From UBA9715 sp045629845 (GTDB lineage Bacteria > Actinomycetota > Coriobacteriia > Coriobacteriales > Eggerthellaceae), in the NCBI GenBank assembly GCA_045629845.1, contig JAZQRZ010000032.1, forward strand, positions 1-12,409: DNA of 12,409 bases, in the 5' to 3' direction. The translations under genes were made by a program, and so were the position numbers. The notes below the pieces were generated by a model. That model had not been told where the DNA came from. It worked only from the letters and a program-made list of their open reading frames with translations, and did not search any database. Below are positions 1-6,622 of the stretch, in pieces (positions within the stretch are counted from its first letter, which is position 1; every line of letters starts with the position of its first letter).

Positions 1-21
1 AAACATGGCTCTCTTTAAGTA

Positions 22-49
22 AAAAAGCCCAGAATAGAAAAAGCCCAGA
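22..49 (+). repeat. 12-bp direct repeat upstream of operon A
   Basis: AAAAAGCCCAGA occurs at 22-33 and again at 38-49, exactly 16 bp apart. The pair lies just before the conserved motif at 56-77. It could be a pair of protein-binding sites or the tail of an upstream gene or terminator beyond the window; the sequence does not decide. Confidence 0.6.
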
Positions 50-55
50 TGATTA

Positions 56-77
56 GCCTCATCAATTATTAAGTATT
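56..77 (+). promoter_or_regulatory. Conserved 22-bp motif, copy A (candidate operator)
   Basis: This 22-bp block begins GCCTCAT and ends TTAAGTATT. It is identical at 20 of 22 positions to the block at 6601-6622, differing only at the 8th and 13th bases. It begins 134 bp before the start codon of the operon-A large subunit; the other copy begins 120 bp before the operon-B large subunit. Equivalent placement before two homologous operons flanking a LuxR-type regulator suggests a shared operator or activator site. Binding by that regulator is inference. Confidence 0.6.
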
Positions 78-189
78 GTCGTTTTTACCGAGTCCATCAT
101 GGTGAAACGGCGTTTTTGGAATGATAGCTTCCCTTCGAGGGCGCGCCGAGAGGGCGTGCGTATGCAAGTTTTAGAAGAGGGGGAGTGAT

Positions 190-2565
190 ATGAGCGAAGA
201 CGAGTTCTATAAGACAGCTTCAGTTGTCAAACTCGACACGCTTTCCGATGTAAATGACATTGGAAAACCGTGGCGCTATGAAGAGGACGGGCTTACCGTT
301 ACGCGTACCAGCCCATGGTCGCCGCCGGGATGTCATCCGGTTGGTTGTGGATTAAAGCTGTACGTTAATGACGAAGGAAAGCTTGTTCGAGTTGAAGGTG
401 ACGAGAATAATCCTGTGACACAGGGACGTCTGTGTCCAAGATGTATTGCCTTGAAGGATTACATTTATAATCCCGCTCGAATTCTTCATCCCATGAAGCG
501 TGATCCAAAAGATCGAGGAAATGCTGATGCTTGGGAAGAAGTATCTTGGGAAGAGGCGTTTGCCATCATTAAATCCGAATATGATCGGATTACTTCTCAG
601 TATGGCCGTGAAAGCATCGTTGTTTTCGCAGGCACTGGACGCGAGGGAGGTACGTTTGCCCCCTATAGCACCATGTGTTTTGGTACACCTAACTTCTGTT
701 ACACCCAGTCGGGCTATGCATGTTATACGCCGCGTCTTGGCGCAATTGCTTATATTGCTGGAACTACCTATCCTGAATGGGACTATGCGGGCGCACTGCC
801 TGGTCGTTGGGAAGACGAACGGTTTGATATGACCGAGGTTTTGGTTGTATGGGGTAAGGCTCCGCTTGAATCGAACCCTGATGGTTTCTTCGGCCACGCT
901 GTCATTGATGCCATGCGTCGAGGAATGCGTCTTATTGTTATTGATCCTCGTGTTACATGGCTTGCAGCACGTGCTGATCTTCACTTGCAATTGCGTGCTG
1001 GCACTGATACTGCACTTGGCATGGCAATGATTGATACTATCGTAAAAGAAGATCTTTACGATCATGATTTCGTTGAATACTGGTGTTACGGCTTCGACGA
1101 ACTGGCCGAACGTTGCGCAACTATGCCCGCTGAAAAAGCAGCCGAAATCTGCCAGATTCCCGCTGAAAAAATTCGTGCCGCAGCGCGCATGTATGCAGCG
1201 GCAAAGCCTGGCGCCATCCAGTGGGGCCTTGCGGCTGACCAGAAGACTAACGGCATGCAACAAGGTCAAGTAACCGTCGCTCTTATGGCAATTACTGGCA
1301 ATCTTGATGCACCTGGTGGACAAATCTTGCCTGGCACAGGAGCTGGCCATAACGAGTCTGGCTTTGGTTTCGAAAAGGGTGTTGGTGCCGAATTGCAGAT
1401 GAAGATGATTGGCCTGGAGCAGTATCCGGCATACTGCATGCTTATTCTTAATGCCCATGCTGATTTAATGCTTCAGGCTTTAGAAACCGGCGAACCTTAT
1501 CCGATTAAAATGGGTTTTTATGCTGGCAACAATCTTATGAGCTGCACTTCGATGGAGCCAAAGCGCTGGCATGATGCAATCGTAAAGTCGCTTGAGTTTT
1601 GTATCGGCTTCGATACATTCATGAACCCATCCATCCAGGCTTCCTGTGACATCTTCTTGCCGCTTAAGACCGTTGCAGAGCGAGAGGGCACTGTGTTTAC
1701 GCATTATGCACCGTGTACAGTCACAGCTGGTTTCATGCACAAGGCAATTGAAGTCGGCGATTGCATGACGGATTACGAGTTGTGCTATGAACTGGGTCGT
1801 GTTCTGCGTCCTGAGCTTTGGGAGAATGAATTCAAATTCCGTTCCGCAAAGGAATTTATGGAAGCTCTTCGCCTTGGTGAACGCCAAAATGGCGAATACT
1901 TCGATAAGGTGTCTCAGGTGGTATATAGCCAGATTCCTGTCGATTACTACAAGTACGAGCGTGGTGAAATGCGATCAGATGGCAAGCCTGGATTTGCAAC
2001 CCCGACAGGTCGTGTTGAGCTTTGGTGTACAGCATTTCAGCAGTTTGGTGATGACCCGCTGCCTTATTACGAAGAGCCTGAGTTTGGGCCGGTTGATCCA
2101 GAGCTTATGAAGGAATACCCGATGATTCTAACTACGGGTGCTCGCACAACAGCGTTCTTCCATTCAGAACATCGTCAGATTGCACGCCTGCGTCAGCTTA
2201 ATCCTGATCCGATATGTGAAATCAACCCCAAGACAGCTCAAAAGTATCACGTAGGCAATGGACAATGGGTGCGTTTGAGTAGTCCTTTTGGCGAGGCGGT
2301 GTTTAAGGCGAAAGTAACCGAAATCGTTGATGAGAAGACGATTCATGCTCAACATGCCTGGTGGTTCCCCGAAGAAGACGGAAATGAGCCAAACCTTTAT
2401 GGCAACTTCCGATCAAATATCAATAATCTCCTACCGAATTCCCATGTTGGAAAGCTTGGCTTCGGCGCTCCTAACAAGTGCTTGGTGTGCAAGGTTGAGC
2501 CAATTGAGGAAAGCTACGACACCGACATGAGTGTGATTTGGGACAAGTTCGGAAAGTTGGTGTAA
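190..2565 (+). CDS. Molybdopterin-dependent oxidoreductase large subunit (DMSO-reductase family), operon A
   Basis: This is a 791-residue catalytic subunit of the bis-MGD molybdoenzyme (DMSO reductase) family. The N-terminal Fe-S region has Cys48, Cys53, Cys82 and Cys85. Cys178, in GYACYTPR, sits where family members carry the Mo-ligating Cys/Ser/Sec, so it is the likely Mo ligand. Later landmarks are GAIQWGL (341-347), the pterin-domain motif HSEHRQ (658-663) and WWFPE (724-728) near the C-terminus. There is no twin-arginine signal or membrane segment, so the enzyme should act in the cytoplasm. The ATG follows a strong ribosome site, AGAGGGGGAG (176-185). The small Fe-S subunit follows immediately. 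The architecture fits the gut-actinobacterial catechol dehydroxylase/acetylene hydratase/transhydroxylase-like group; the substrate cannot be read from sequence. The family call is firm and the reaction is open. Confidence 0.93.
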   Translation: MSEDEFYKTASVVKLDTLSDVNDIGKPWRYEEDGLTVTRTSPWSPPGCHPVGCGLKLYVNDEGKLVRVEGDENNPVTQGRLCPRCIALKDYIYNPARILHPMKRDPKDRGNADAWEEVSWEEAFAIIKSEYDRITSQYGRESIVVFAGTGREGGTFAPYSTMCFGTPNFCYTQSGYACYTPRLGAIAYIAGTTYPEWDYAGALPGRWEDERFDMTEVLVVWGKAPLESNPDGFFGHAVIDAMRRGMRLIVIDPRVTWLAARADLHLQLRAGTDTALGMAMIDTIVKEDLYDHDFVEYWCYGFDELAERCATMPAEKAAEICQIPAEKIRAAARMYAAAKPGAIQWGLAADQKTNGMQQGQVTVALMAITGNLDAPGGQILPGTGAGHNESGFGFEKGVGAELQMKMIGLEQYPAYCMLILNAHADLMLQALETGEPYPIKMGFYAGNNLMSCTSMEPKRWHDAIVKSLEFCIGFDTFMNPSIQASCDIFLPLKTVAEREGTVFTHYAPCTVTAGFMHKAIEVGDCMTDYELCYELGRVLRPELWENEFKFRSAKEFMEALRLGERQNGEYFDKVSQVVYSQIPVDYYKYERGEMRSDGKPGFATPTGRVELWCTAFQQFGDDPLPYYEEPEFGPVDPELMKEYPMILTTGARTTAFFHSEHRQIARLRQLNPDPICEINPKTAQKYHVGNGQWVRLSSPFGEAVFKAKVTEIVDEKTIHAQHAWWFPEEDGNEPNLYGNFRSNINNLLPNSHVGKLGFGAPNKCLVCKVEPIEESYDTDMSVIWDKFGKLV

Positions 2566-2567
2566 CC

Positions 2568-3056
2568 GTGGAAACGTATGGACTTTTATTTGATTACGAG
2601 TACTGCACGAACTGCGGCTCATGTCAGGTTACTTGCCAGGAAGAACATAACTATCCTGTTGGTAAGACGGGCATCAAGGTGATGACTGATGGCCCGTGGA
2701 AGATTGATGACGAGTTCTGGAACTTTAATCACTGGCCCATTGTTACTGACTTATGCGATATGTGCGCTGAACGAGTCGGTAAAGGCAAAGAGCCAATGTG
2801 TGTTCATCATTGCCTTTCGAACATCATTACGTACGGTACTGTTGAAGAGCTTTCGAAAAAGCTTGAAGAAAAACCAAAGCAGTTTCTTGTTGTTCCCCAA
2901 TACAACCCTAATGCAGCGCGTGAGCCTTTTGTTTCAAAGAAGGTCAATGTGCATAAAGCCGCACACGTTGAGGTTGAAGGAACGGGCAGTGCAGCTTTCG
3001 CTGTCCATCGTCACGACACAAAGGTTGGTGACGTGGAGGAGTTCGCCAAAGAATAG
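2568..3056 (+). CDS. 4Fe-4S ferredoxin-type electron-transfer subunit, operon A
   Basis: This 162-residue DmsB/HybA-like iron-sulfur protein should pass electrons to the preceding large subunit. Cys13, 16, 19 and 23 form C-x2-C-x2-C-x3-C. Cys63, 66, 78 and 82 form the CDMC...PMCVHHC motif. Eight cysteines allow two [4Fe-4S] clusters, fewer than the four of DmsB. A charged, His-containing tail of about 50 residues after residue 110 is absent from the operon-B homologue. The chosen start is GTG at 2568, two bases after the large-subunit stop, with GGAAAG at 2551-2556 upstream; it gives METYGLLFDYEYC, which aligns with the operon-B protein. A TTG at 2538 would overlap the large subunit and add ten unconserved residues. 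No signal peptide or membrane segment is seen. Confidence 0.9.
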   Translation: METYGLLFDYEYCTNCGSCQVTCQEEHNYPVGKTGIKVMTDGPWKIDDEFWNFNHWPIVTDLCDMCAERVGKGKEPMCVHHCLSNIITYGTVEELSKKLEEKPKQFLVVPQYNPNAAREPFVSKKVNVHKAAHVEVEGTGSAAFAVHRHDTKVGDVEEFAKE

Positions 3057-3094
3057 GCTAGTTGACTTTAGGCGAGTTATAGGAGTTATAAGAG

Positions 3095-3115
3095 CCAGAT
3101 AGTCATGGAATCTGG
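3095..3115 (+). other. Small hairpin between Fe-S subunit and FKBP genes
   Basis: CCAGAT (3095-3100) and ATCTGG (3110-3115) form a perfect 6-bp stem with a 9-nt loop. No T-run follows, so this is not a convincing intrinsic terminator. Just upstream is an imperfect tandem repeat, GAGTTATAG/GAGTTATAA (3074-3091). The structure may stabilise or process the transcript. Confidence 0.35.
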
Positions 3116-3162
3116 TCTACTCTGAAGGATGCGCCAGGATAGAGAAATGAGAGAGTGTCACT

Positions 3163-3597
3163 ATGGCTGGAGAAGCAAAACTAGGATCGATAGTCCGGAT
3201 TCATTATAAGGGAGGGGTAGTTGGTGAAGAGCCGCTTGATGTGCGAGTAGATGGCGAACCGTTACGTGTTCTTCTAGGGAATATGGCGTTGCCACGTGGC
3301 ATTGAAAGCGCCCTCATTGGCATGAAGGCGGGCGATGAAAAAGAAATTGATGTTCCAGCTGAAGCGGGATACGGAATTTATCAAGATCATCTTGTTGATT
3401 GGTATCCTCGAATGAAGATGACTGATGGTTATAACTTGCATGTAGGCGAAGTTCTGTTTTACACAAATCCTGAAGACGGCTCAAAGATGCCCGCTTGGGT
3501 TGTTGATGAGACTGAAGACACTGTGCGCATCGATTTTAATCATCCGTTTGCTGGCAAAGATCTGCGTTATTGGGTCTGTCTTGAATCAGTTGAATGA
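3163..3597 (+). CDS. FKBP-type peptidyl-prolyl isomerase, SlyD-like
   Basis: This 144-residue protein resembles SlyD-type FKBP isomerase/chaperones. The FKBP core is seen in VRIHYKG (11-17), PRGIESALIGMKAGDEKEIDVP (44-65) and AGYG (68-71). An insert-in-flap chaperone segment covers about 75-120, and the core closes with DFNHPFAGKDL (124-134), the SlyD NHPxAGK signature. The His/Cys-rich metal-binding tail of E. coli SlyD is missing, and the loop after the first strand is shortened and altered (about 18-30), so isomerase activity may be modified. The gene lies 106 bp after the Fe-S subunit with no clear terminator between, so it is probably in the same transcript. A cytoplasmic role in folding or cofactor loading of the molybdoenzyme is plausible inference, since no TorD-like chaperone is present. 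The upstream GAGAG is a modest ribosome site. Confidence 0.87.
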   Translation: MAGEAKLGSIVRIHYKGGVVGEEPLDVRVDGEPLRVLLGNMALPRGIESALIGMKAGDEKEIDVPAEAGYGIYQDHLVDWYPRMKMTDGYNLHVGEVLFYTNPEDGSKMPAWVVDETEDTVRIDFNHPFAGKDLRYWVCLESVE

Positions 3598-3641
3598 TCA
3601 GTACGTGATACGAGGCTTTAAGCGTTCGGTGAATTGTTGCC

Positions 3642-3839
3642 ATGTGCTATGCATGCAGAAACTGTAACCGTTGTGGGAAGCTTGAGGCCGATAGCCCCTA
3701 CTATCGGCCTCCCGCAGCAATTATTTGTTTCGCCTGTGGCGGTGAGGTTGATTCAGTGTCCGGAGTCTGCAAGCAATGTGGGACAAAAGCATTTTCTCCT
3801 CCAGGGGTAGCCCTTGGTGACAACATGTCCAAGACCTGA
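3642..3839 (+). CDS. Small Cys-rich zinc-ribbon protein, copy 1
   Basis: This is a 65-residue protein with eight cysteines. Cys2, 5, 8 and 11 form an N-terminal C-x2-C-x2-C-x2-C cluster (MCYACRNCNRCGK). Cys29, 32, 43 and 46 form a zinc ribbon, C-x2-C-x10-C-x2-C. It is clearly paralogous to the protein at 4785-4976: same opening, same ribbon spacing and a similar ending (F-x-PPGV). It differs by nine extra residues between Cys11 and the ribbon, exactly where a perfect DNA inverted repeat lies. It has no signal peptide or membrane segment. No strong ribosome site precedes the ATG. Metal binding (Zn, or Fe-S for the first cluster) is inferred; the function is unknown. Existence as a real gene is supported mainly by the paralogue. 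Confidence 0.75.
   Translation: MCYACRNCNRCGKLEADSPYYRPPAAIICFACGGEVDSVSGVCKQCGTKAFSPPGVALGDNMSKT
3684..3711 (+). repeat. Perfect 11-bp inverted repeat inside zinc-ribbon gene copy 1
   Basis: GAGGCCGATAG (3684-3694) and CTATCGGCCTC (3701-3711) are perfect reverse complements separated by CCCCTA. The structure spans codons 15 to 24 of the zinc-ribbon gene and coincides with the nine residues missing from the paralogue. In RNA it would be a very stable hairpin. There is no continuous T-run after it, only a T-rich stretch from about 3721, so it is not a standard terminator. Confidence 0.85.
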
Positions 3840-4059
3840 ATCTTCGCTTGGGGCAAACGGTGACTCTTTTGGCGGCGTCCCCTAGCCATACATTAGCTGC
3901 TGAAAGGGTTAAGCTCCCGCACCGCTTGCTCCAAACGAGGGTTCATAGGAATTTTTACCAGAACTCCCACAGGGTTACCCAGTTGTGTTGAAGAGTTTAA
4001 TAGATCGGTGTGATTGGGGTAGCGGATTGCTTCGCACTATTGGCTGTAAGGAGATAGTT
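3840..4059 (+). other. 220-base gene-free leader before the ATPase gene
   Basis: No gene was recognised here. The stretch has short complementary blocks, such as GGGG near 3851 with CCCC near 3880, and a small GGGTTACCC palindrome (3972-3980). It could be a promoter plus structured 5' leader for the ATPase gene. No known riboswitch class could be assigned by eye. Confidence 0.35.
4048..4053 (+). promoter_or_regulatory. Ribosome binding site deciding the ATPase start
   Basis: AAGGAG lies six bases before the ATG at 4060. This strong, well-placed site favours that ATG over the in-frame GTG at 3985, which has no comparable site. Confidence 0.75.
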
Positions 4060-4776
4060 ATGCCTTTGATTGAAGAATTTGTTCCAACAGATGCCAATCG
4101 TGAATTATTCAATCGAGTTATGCGTGTGACGCAGGAACCCGATCCTGTTCGTATGTTTATATATGGGCCTCAAGGATCAGGTAAAACAACACTCGCCCAA
4201 ATGCGAGGTCGTGAAAGAGATTTGCTTTCAAATAAAGAGGTTATGTTTTGCCATGTAGATGAACTCGCTTCTTTTCTTAGCATAGGTGAAGTGGGCGAGC
4301 AATTTCTCGAACGTGTTGGCCTTGTTGACATTTTGCTTTTAGATGGGTTTGAGCGCTGTCTTGAAGGCGATAGAGTTCGACTTCGGCTTATTGAGCTGCT
4401 ACTAAATGAGCGCCTTAAAAAGGATCTGAGTACCGTCATTTTCTCTTCTCTAAATCTTGATAGAGTTCCAGATGGCGAACTCGCTGATTTACTAAGAGAC
4501 TATGAGCAATGGAATCTGACGCCTCTTGACGAGGCTGGTTGCTTGCAGCTTACGCATGTAGTTTATGAAGCATTGCGTAATTCAGCACAACAAGGACAGC
4601 GAGCTAACTCGTTGACTGAGGGTGCTTTGGATTATATTGCTACGTCATATTCTTCGGACTTGAGTAAGCTGAAATCAACATTGCGCTTTCTTGTAACTCA
4701 GGCTGATTTTGATAATGAGGCACCTGTAGAGGCTTTTCTTGTTAGTCTTGCGCTCGGAGACAGTAAGGTTGCGTAG
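4060..4776 (+). CDS. Stand-alone DnaA/Hda-like AAA+ ATPase domain protein
   Basis: This 238-residue protein consists almost entirely of a P-loop ATPase domain of DnaA/Hda type. Walker A is GPQGSGKT (36-43), and Walker B is ILLLDGFE (91-98) with Asp95. A sensor-1-like strand is TVIFSSLNLD (125-134). The C-terminal lid (about 185-212) resembles DnaA but has DLSKLKSTL where DnaA has the sensor-2 arginine (RELEGAL-like), so that Arg is missing. Gly96 replaces the usual second acidic Walker B residue. DnaA's DNA-binding domain IV is absent, so this is not a replication initiator. The start is fixed by AAGGAG at 4048-4053. The downstream zinc-ribbon gene begins eight bases after the stop, suggesting translational coupling. 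Its role is unknown; it may remodel a protein partner in molybdoenzyme maturation or regulation. Confidence 0.82.
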   Translation: MPLIEEFVPTDANRELFNRVMRVTQEPDPVRMFIYGPQGSGKTTLAQMRGRERDLLSNKEVMFCHVDELASFLSIGEVGEQFLERVGLVDILLLDGFERCLEGDRVRLRLIELLLNERLKKDLSTVIFSSLNLDRVPDGELADLLRDYEQWNLTPLDEAGCLQLTHVVYEALRNSAQQGQRANSLTEGALDYIATSYSSDLSKLKSTLRFLVTQADFDNEAPVEAFLVSLALGDSKVA

Positions 4777-4784
4777 GTAATAAC

Positions 4785-4976
4785 GTGTGCTATCCCTGTA
4801 CGCATTGTAATAAGTGTGGCAAGTTTCCACCTTTAGGCACCTGTTTAGAATGTGGGTATAAAAATGCCGCTGATGCGCGTGCTTGTGATAATTGCGGCTG
4901 TGTTTTCCCCTTGCCACCAGGCGTTATAGCTGAAGAAAAACCATTCAATTCTCCTACAACAACTAAGATTAATTGA
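4785..4976 (+). CDS. Small Cys-rich zinc-ribbon protein, copy 2
   Basis: This 63-residue paralogue of the protein at 3642-3839 starts with GTG. The N-terminal cluster is Cys2, 5, 8 and 11 (MCYPCTHCNKCGK). The ribbon is Cys20, 23, 34 and 37 (C-x2-C-x10-C-x2-C), with one extra Cys39. It ends with PPGV and a polar, probably disordered tail. It starts eight bases after the ATPase stop with only a weak AGG-type ribosome site, so it probably depends on coupling to that gene. The closeness suggests it is a partner of the ATPase, perhaps as a metal-binding adaptor; this is inference. Conservation of two separate Cys clusters in both copies argues that both are real genes. Confidence 0.78.
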   Translation: MCYPCTHCNKCGKFPPLGTCLECGYKNAADARACDNCGCVFPLPPGVIAEEKPFNSPTTTKIN

Positions 4977-5052
4977 TTCGATTAATAAAAAAGTCAGATA
5001 GCCAGTGAATTCATCACTCCTAAAGATGACCTTTTCCCCCATAAACGATTAG

Positions 5053-5090
5053 CGTGGAGTAAACTAGAGCCTTAGTTTTTGCATGCCACG
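5053..5090 (+). promoter_or_regulatory. Nested dyad upstream of the LuxR-type gene
   Basis: Outer arms CGTGG (5053-5057) and CCACG (5086-5090) enclose inner arms AAACTA (5061-5066) and TAGTTT (5073-5078). The structure ends 20 bases before the GTG start of the regulator. It could be an operator for autoregulation or a hairpin in the mRNA leader. It does not resemble the 22-bp motif shared by the two operons. Confidence 0.4.
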
Positions 5091-5110
5091 TTACAAGGGG
5101 GGGGTGAAAG

Positions 5111-6553
5111 GTGGCAAGCGTTAAGTCGGGGGAAACCCGCGAGTCTGGACTGCGTGATTATTCTCCGTTACTTGTATTTATCGGTGTAGGTACATGTGTA
5201 GCGTCAATCTTGGGTTTGTTTGTCTTTTCAAGTGTTCCTCTTTCATCCGAGCAAACGATTATTGAAAAGATGGCAACTGCCTTGGCGATGGTGTTGGGCT
5301 TCTTGTTGTTTTTTGGCCTAGCTAATCGTTTTTCATCAGTGAACGGTGAACTCGTCTCGTGTTCGCTTAGCTGTTTTGGTGTCGTGGCATTTTCGTTGGG
5401 TGCTTTTTTGCCAGGAATACCTTTTGCTGCGCATGTTGCTTGCTGCTGTGTAGCTGGTGCGGGAGCTGCATCGCTTATTCTTGTCTGGTTCGTTGATTAC
5501 TGTCTTCGCCCCCGTAGACACCCTCTTTCCCATGTGGCTGGAGCGTTTTGTATTGGCTTGGGCATTGTTTTAGTGTTAAGTTTTTTCGACCCCAGTGTGC
5601 GAACTGTTGCGATGCTTCTTTCTTGGTGTGTTTCGTGTGTCTTGTCACTTGTGCAATGGTATCAACATCGTAAGGCGCAGATTCCACCAGCTCAGTTTGA
5701 TCCTAAGGCAGTTGATTCACGCTCTCGTATCAAGTTTGAGTCTTATGTAATGATGGCGACTCTTAATGCGCAAATTGGCTTTTTATTTGGGATGAGTTTT
5801 ATGGATGGTGGCATCTACATCCCTTTTATTATGGCTGCCGGTATAGCGGTGGGGTTGGTTCTGACGATTGACTCTGCTAGGAAAACACCTCGAATTACCG
5901 AGAGGTCACTGTTTTCGATAACTACACCACTTACCGTGATTGCATTTGCTTGTTTGTATTTGTTTGGCGATGTCGCTCACGTCATGGCGTTGTGTGTCAT
6001 TGCAATCTTGTGCGTTGTCTACCAGGCTATGGGTACTGTTGCTCTTGGTACCCACGTTATTCTTGAGCGTCTTGAGCCTGTTCGAGCATATGCAAAAGCT
6101 CGGATTATTAACTACATTGCGCTTACAGTAGGACTTGCTCTTGGTTTTGCTGCAGGCTACGCTCATGGTTTAAGCGAGCTTGCTGCTATTCAGCTAACAG
6201 TTGTTGTAGCTCTAGCTTATGCAATCATTGCCTCATTTTTCCATCGTCCGCGTTTCCCTGATACTACATTAAAATCAGATGGAAGCATCATTGCTGTTCC
6301 AGCTCAGGATAAGGGGTTCTTGCGAGAACGCTGTTTTGAAGCGAGTGAGCAGTATGGTCTTAGCACGCGCCAATTCGAAGTTTTGTGTCTTATTGCACAG
6401 GGTCGCAATGCGGAATATGTAGCAAACACACTTACCATTTCAGTAAGTACCGCTCAAACACACATCCGCAACATTTATCAGAAGCTCGATGTGCATTCAC
6501 GCCAAGAACTCATAGATATGATTGAAGACGTGAAGCTGTATGGTGAAGATTAA
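5111..6553 (+). CDS. LuxR-type transcriptional regulator with 12-TM membrane domain
   Basis: This 480-residue protein is a membrane-embedded transcriptional regulator. About twelve hydrophobic segments fill residues 15 to 385, for example 19-43, 55-75 and 82-106, ending with ELAAIQLTVVVALAYAIIAS. A cytoplasmic linker leads to a LuxR-type helix-turn-helix at about 417-471, with LSTRQFEVLCLIAQG, the recognition segment ISVSTAQTHIRNIYQKL and the closing HSRQEL. Regulators of this design are common in Eggerthellaceae beside respiratory and dehydroxylase operons; the membrane part presumably senses a small molecule. The start is GTG with a G-rich ribosome site (AAGGGGGGG, from 5095). Its own upstream region has a nested dyad. 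Lying between two homologous operons that share an upstream motif, it is the best candidate to control both. The ligand is unknown. Confidence 0.92.
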   Translation: MASVKSGETRESGLRDYSPLLVFIGVGTCVASILGLFVFSSVPLSSEQTIIEKMATALAMVLGFLLFFGLANRFSSVNGELVSCSLSCFGVVAFSLGAFLPGIPFAAHVACCCVAGAGAASLILVWFVDYCLRPRRHPLSHVAGAFCIGLGIVLVLSFFDPSVRTVAMLLSWCVSCVLSLVQWYQHRKAQIPPAQFDPKAVDSRSRIKFESYVMMATLNAQIGFLFGMSFMDGGIYIPFIMAAGIAVGLVLTIDSARKTPRITERSLFSITTPLTVIAFACLYLFGDVAHVMALCVIAILCVVYQAMGTVALGTHVILERLEPVRAYAKARIINYIALTVGLALGFAAGYAHGLSELAAIQLTVVVALAYAIIASFFHRPRFPDTTLKSDGSIIAVPAQDKGFLRERCFEASEQYGLSTRQFEVLCLIAQGRNAEYVANTLTISVSTAQTHIRNIYQKLDVHSRQELIDMIEDVKLYGED

Positions 6554-6600
6554 TAAATTGGAAGCCATGGTGTCATTTTTCGAATAATGCCTGTTCAACA

Positions 6601-6622
6601 GCCTCATTAATTTTTAAGTATT
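6601..6622 (+). promoter_or_regulatory. Conserved 22-bp motif, copy B (candidate operator)
   Basis: The block starts GCCTCAT and ends TTAAGTATT, matching 56-77 at 20 of 22 positions. It lies 98 bases before the operon-B start codon, measured from its end, and about 50 bases after the LuxR-type gene. Its AT-rich core contains TTAA-ttt-TTAA. A regulator-binding role is inferred. Confidence 0.6.

Noticed and set aside
352..1458. A 368-codon open frame on the minus strand opposite the first large subunit
   Set aside because: Its product has no recognisable motif and is rich in Ser, Cys and His, as expected for an antisense reading. The + strand gene there has clear family motifs throughout.
2538..2567. 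TTG start for the operon-A Fe-S subunit overlapping the large subunit
   Set aside because: The extra ten residues are not matched in the operon-B homologue; GTG at 2568 gives the aligned start.
3985..4059. Earlier GTG start for the ATPase, adding 25 residues
   Set aside because: The ATG at 4060 has AAGGAG six bases upstream, and the protein from there begins at the conserved ATPase region.
3840..4059. A molybdenum-cofactor (Moco) riboswitch in the leader before the ATPase
   Set aside because: The context made it attractive, but I could not match the consensus core by eye. A covariance-model search would decide.
4967..4986. GATTAAT repeated around the stop codon of zinc-ribbon copy 2, followed by an A-run
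   Set aside because: The dyad is purely AT-rich and too weak for an intrinsic terminator, and it overlaps the coding end; probably chance.
6230..6237. Another GCCTCATT inside the LuxR-type coding sequence
   Set aside because: Only eight bases match, it lies in codons for a membrane helix, and the rest of the 22-bp motif is absent.
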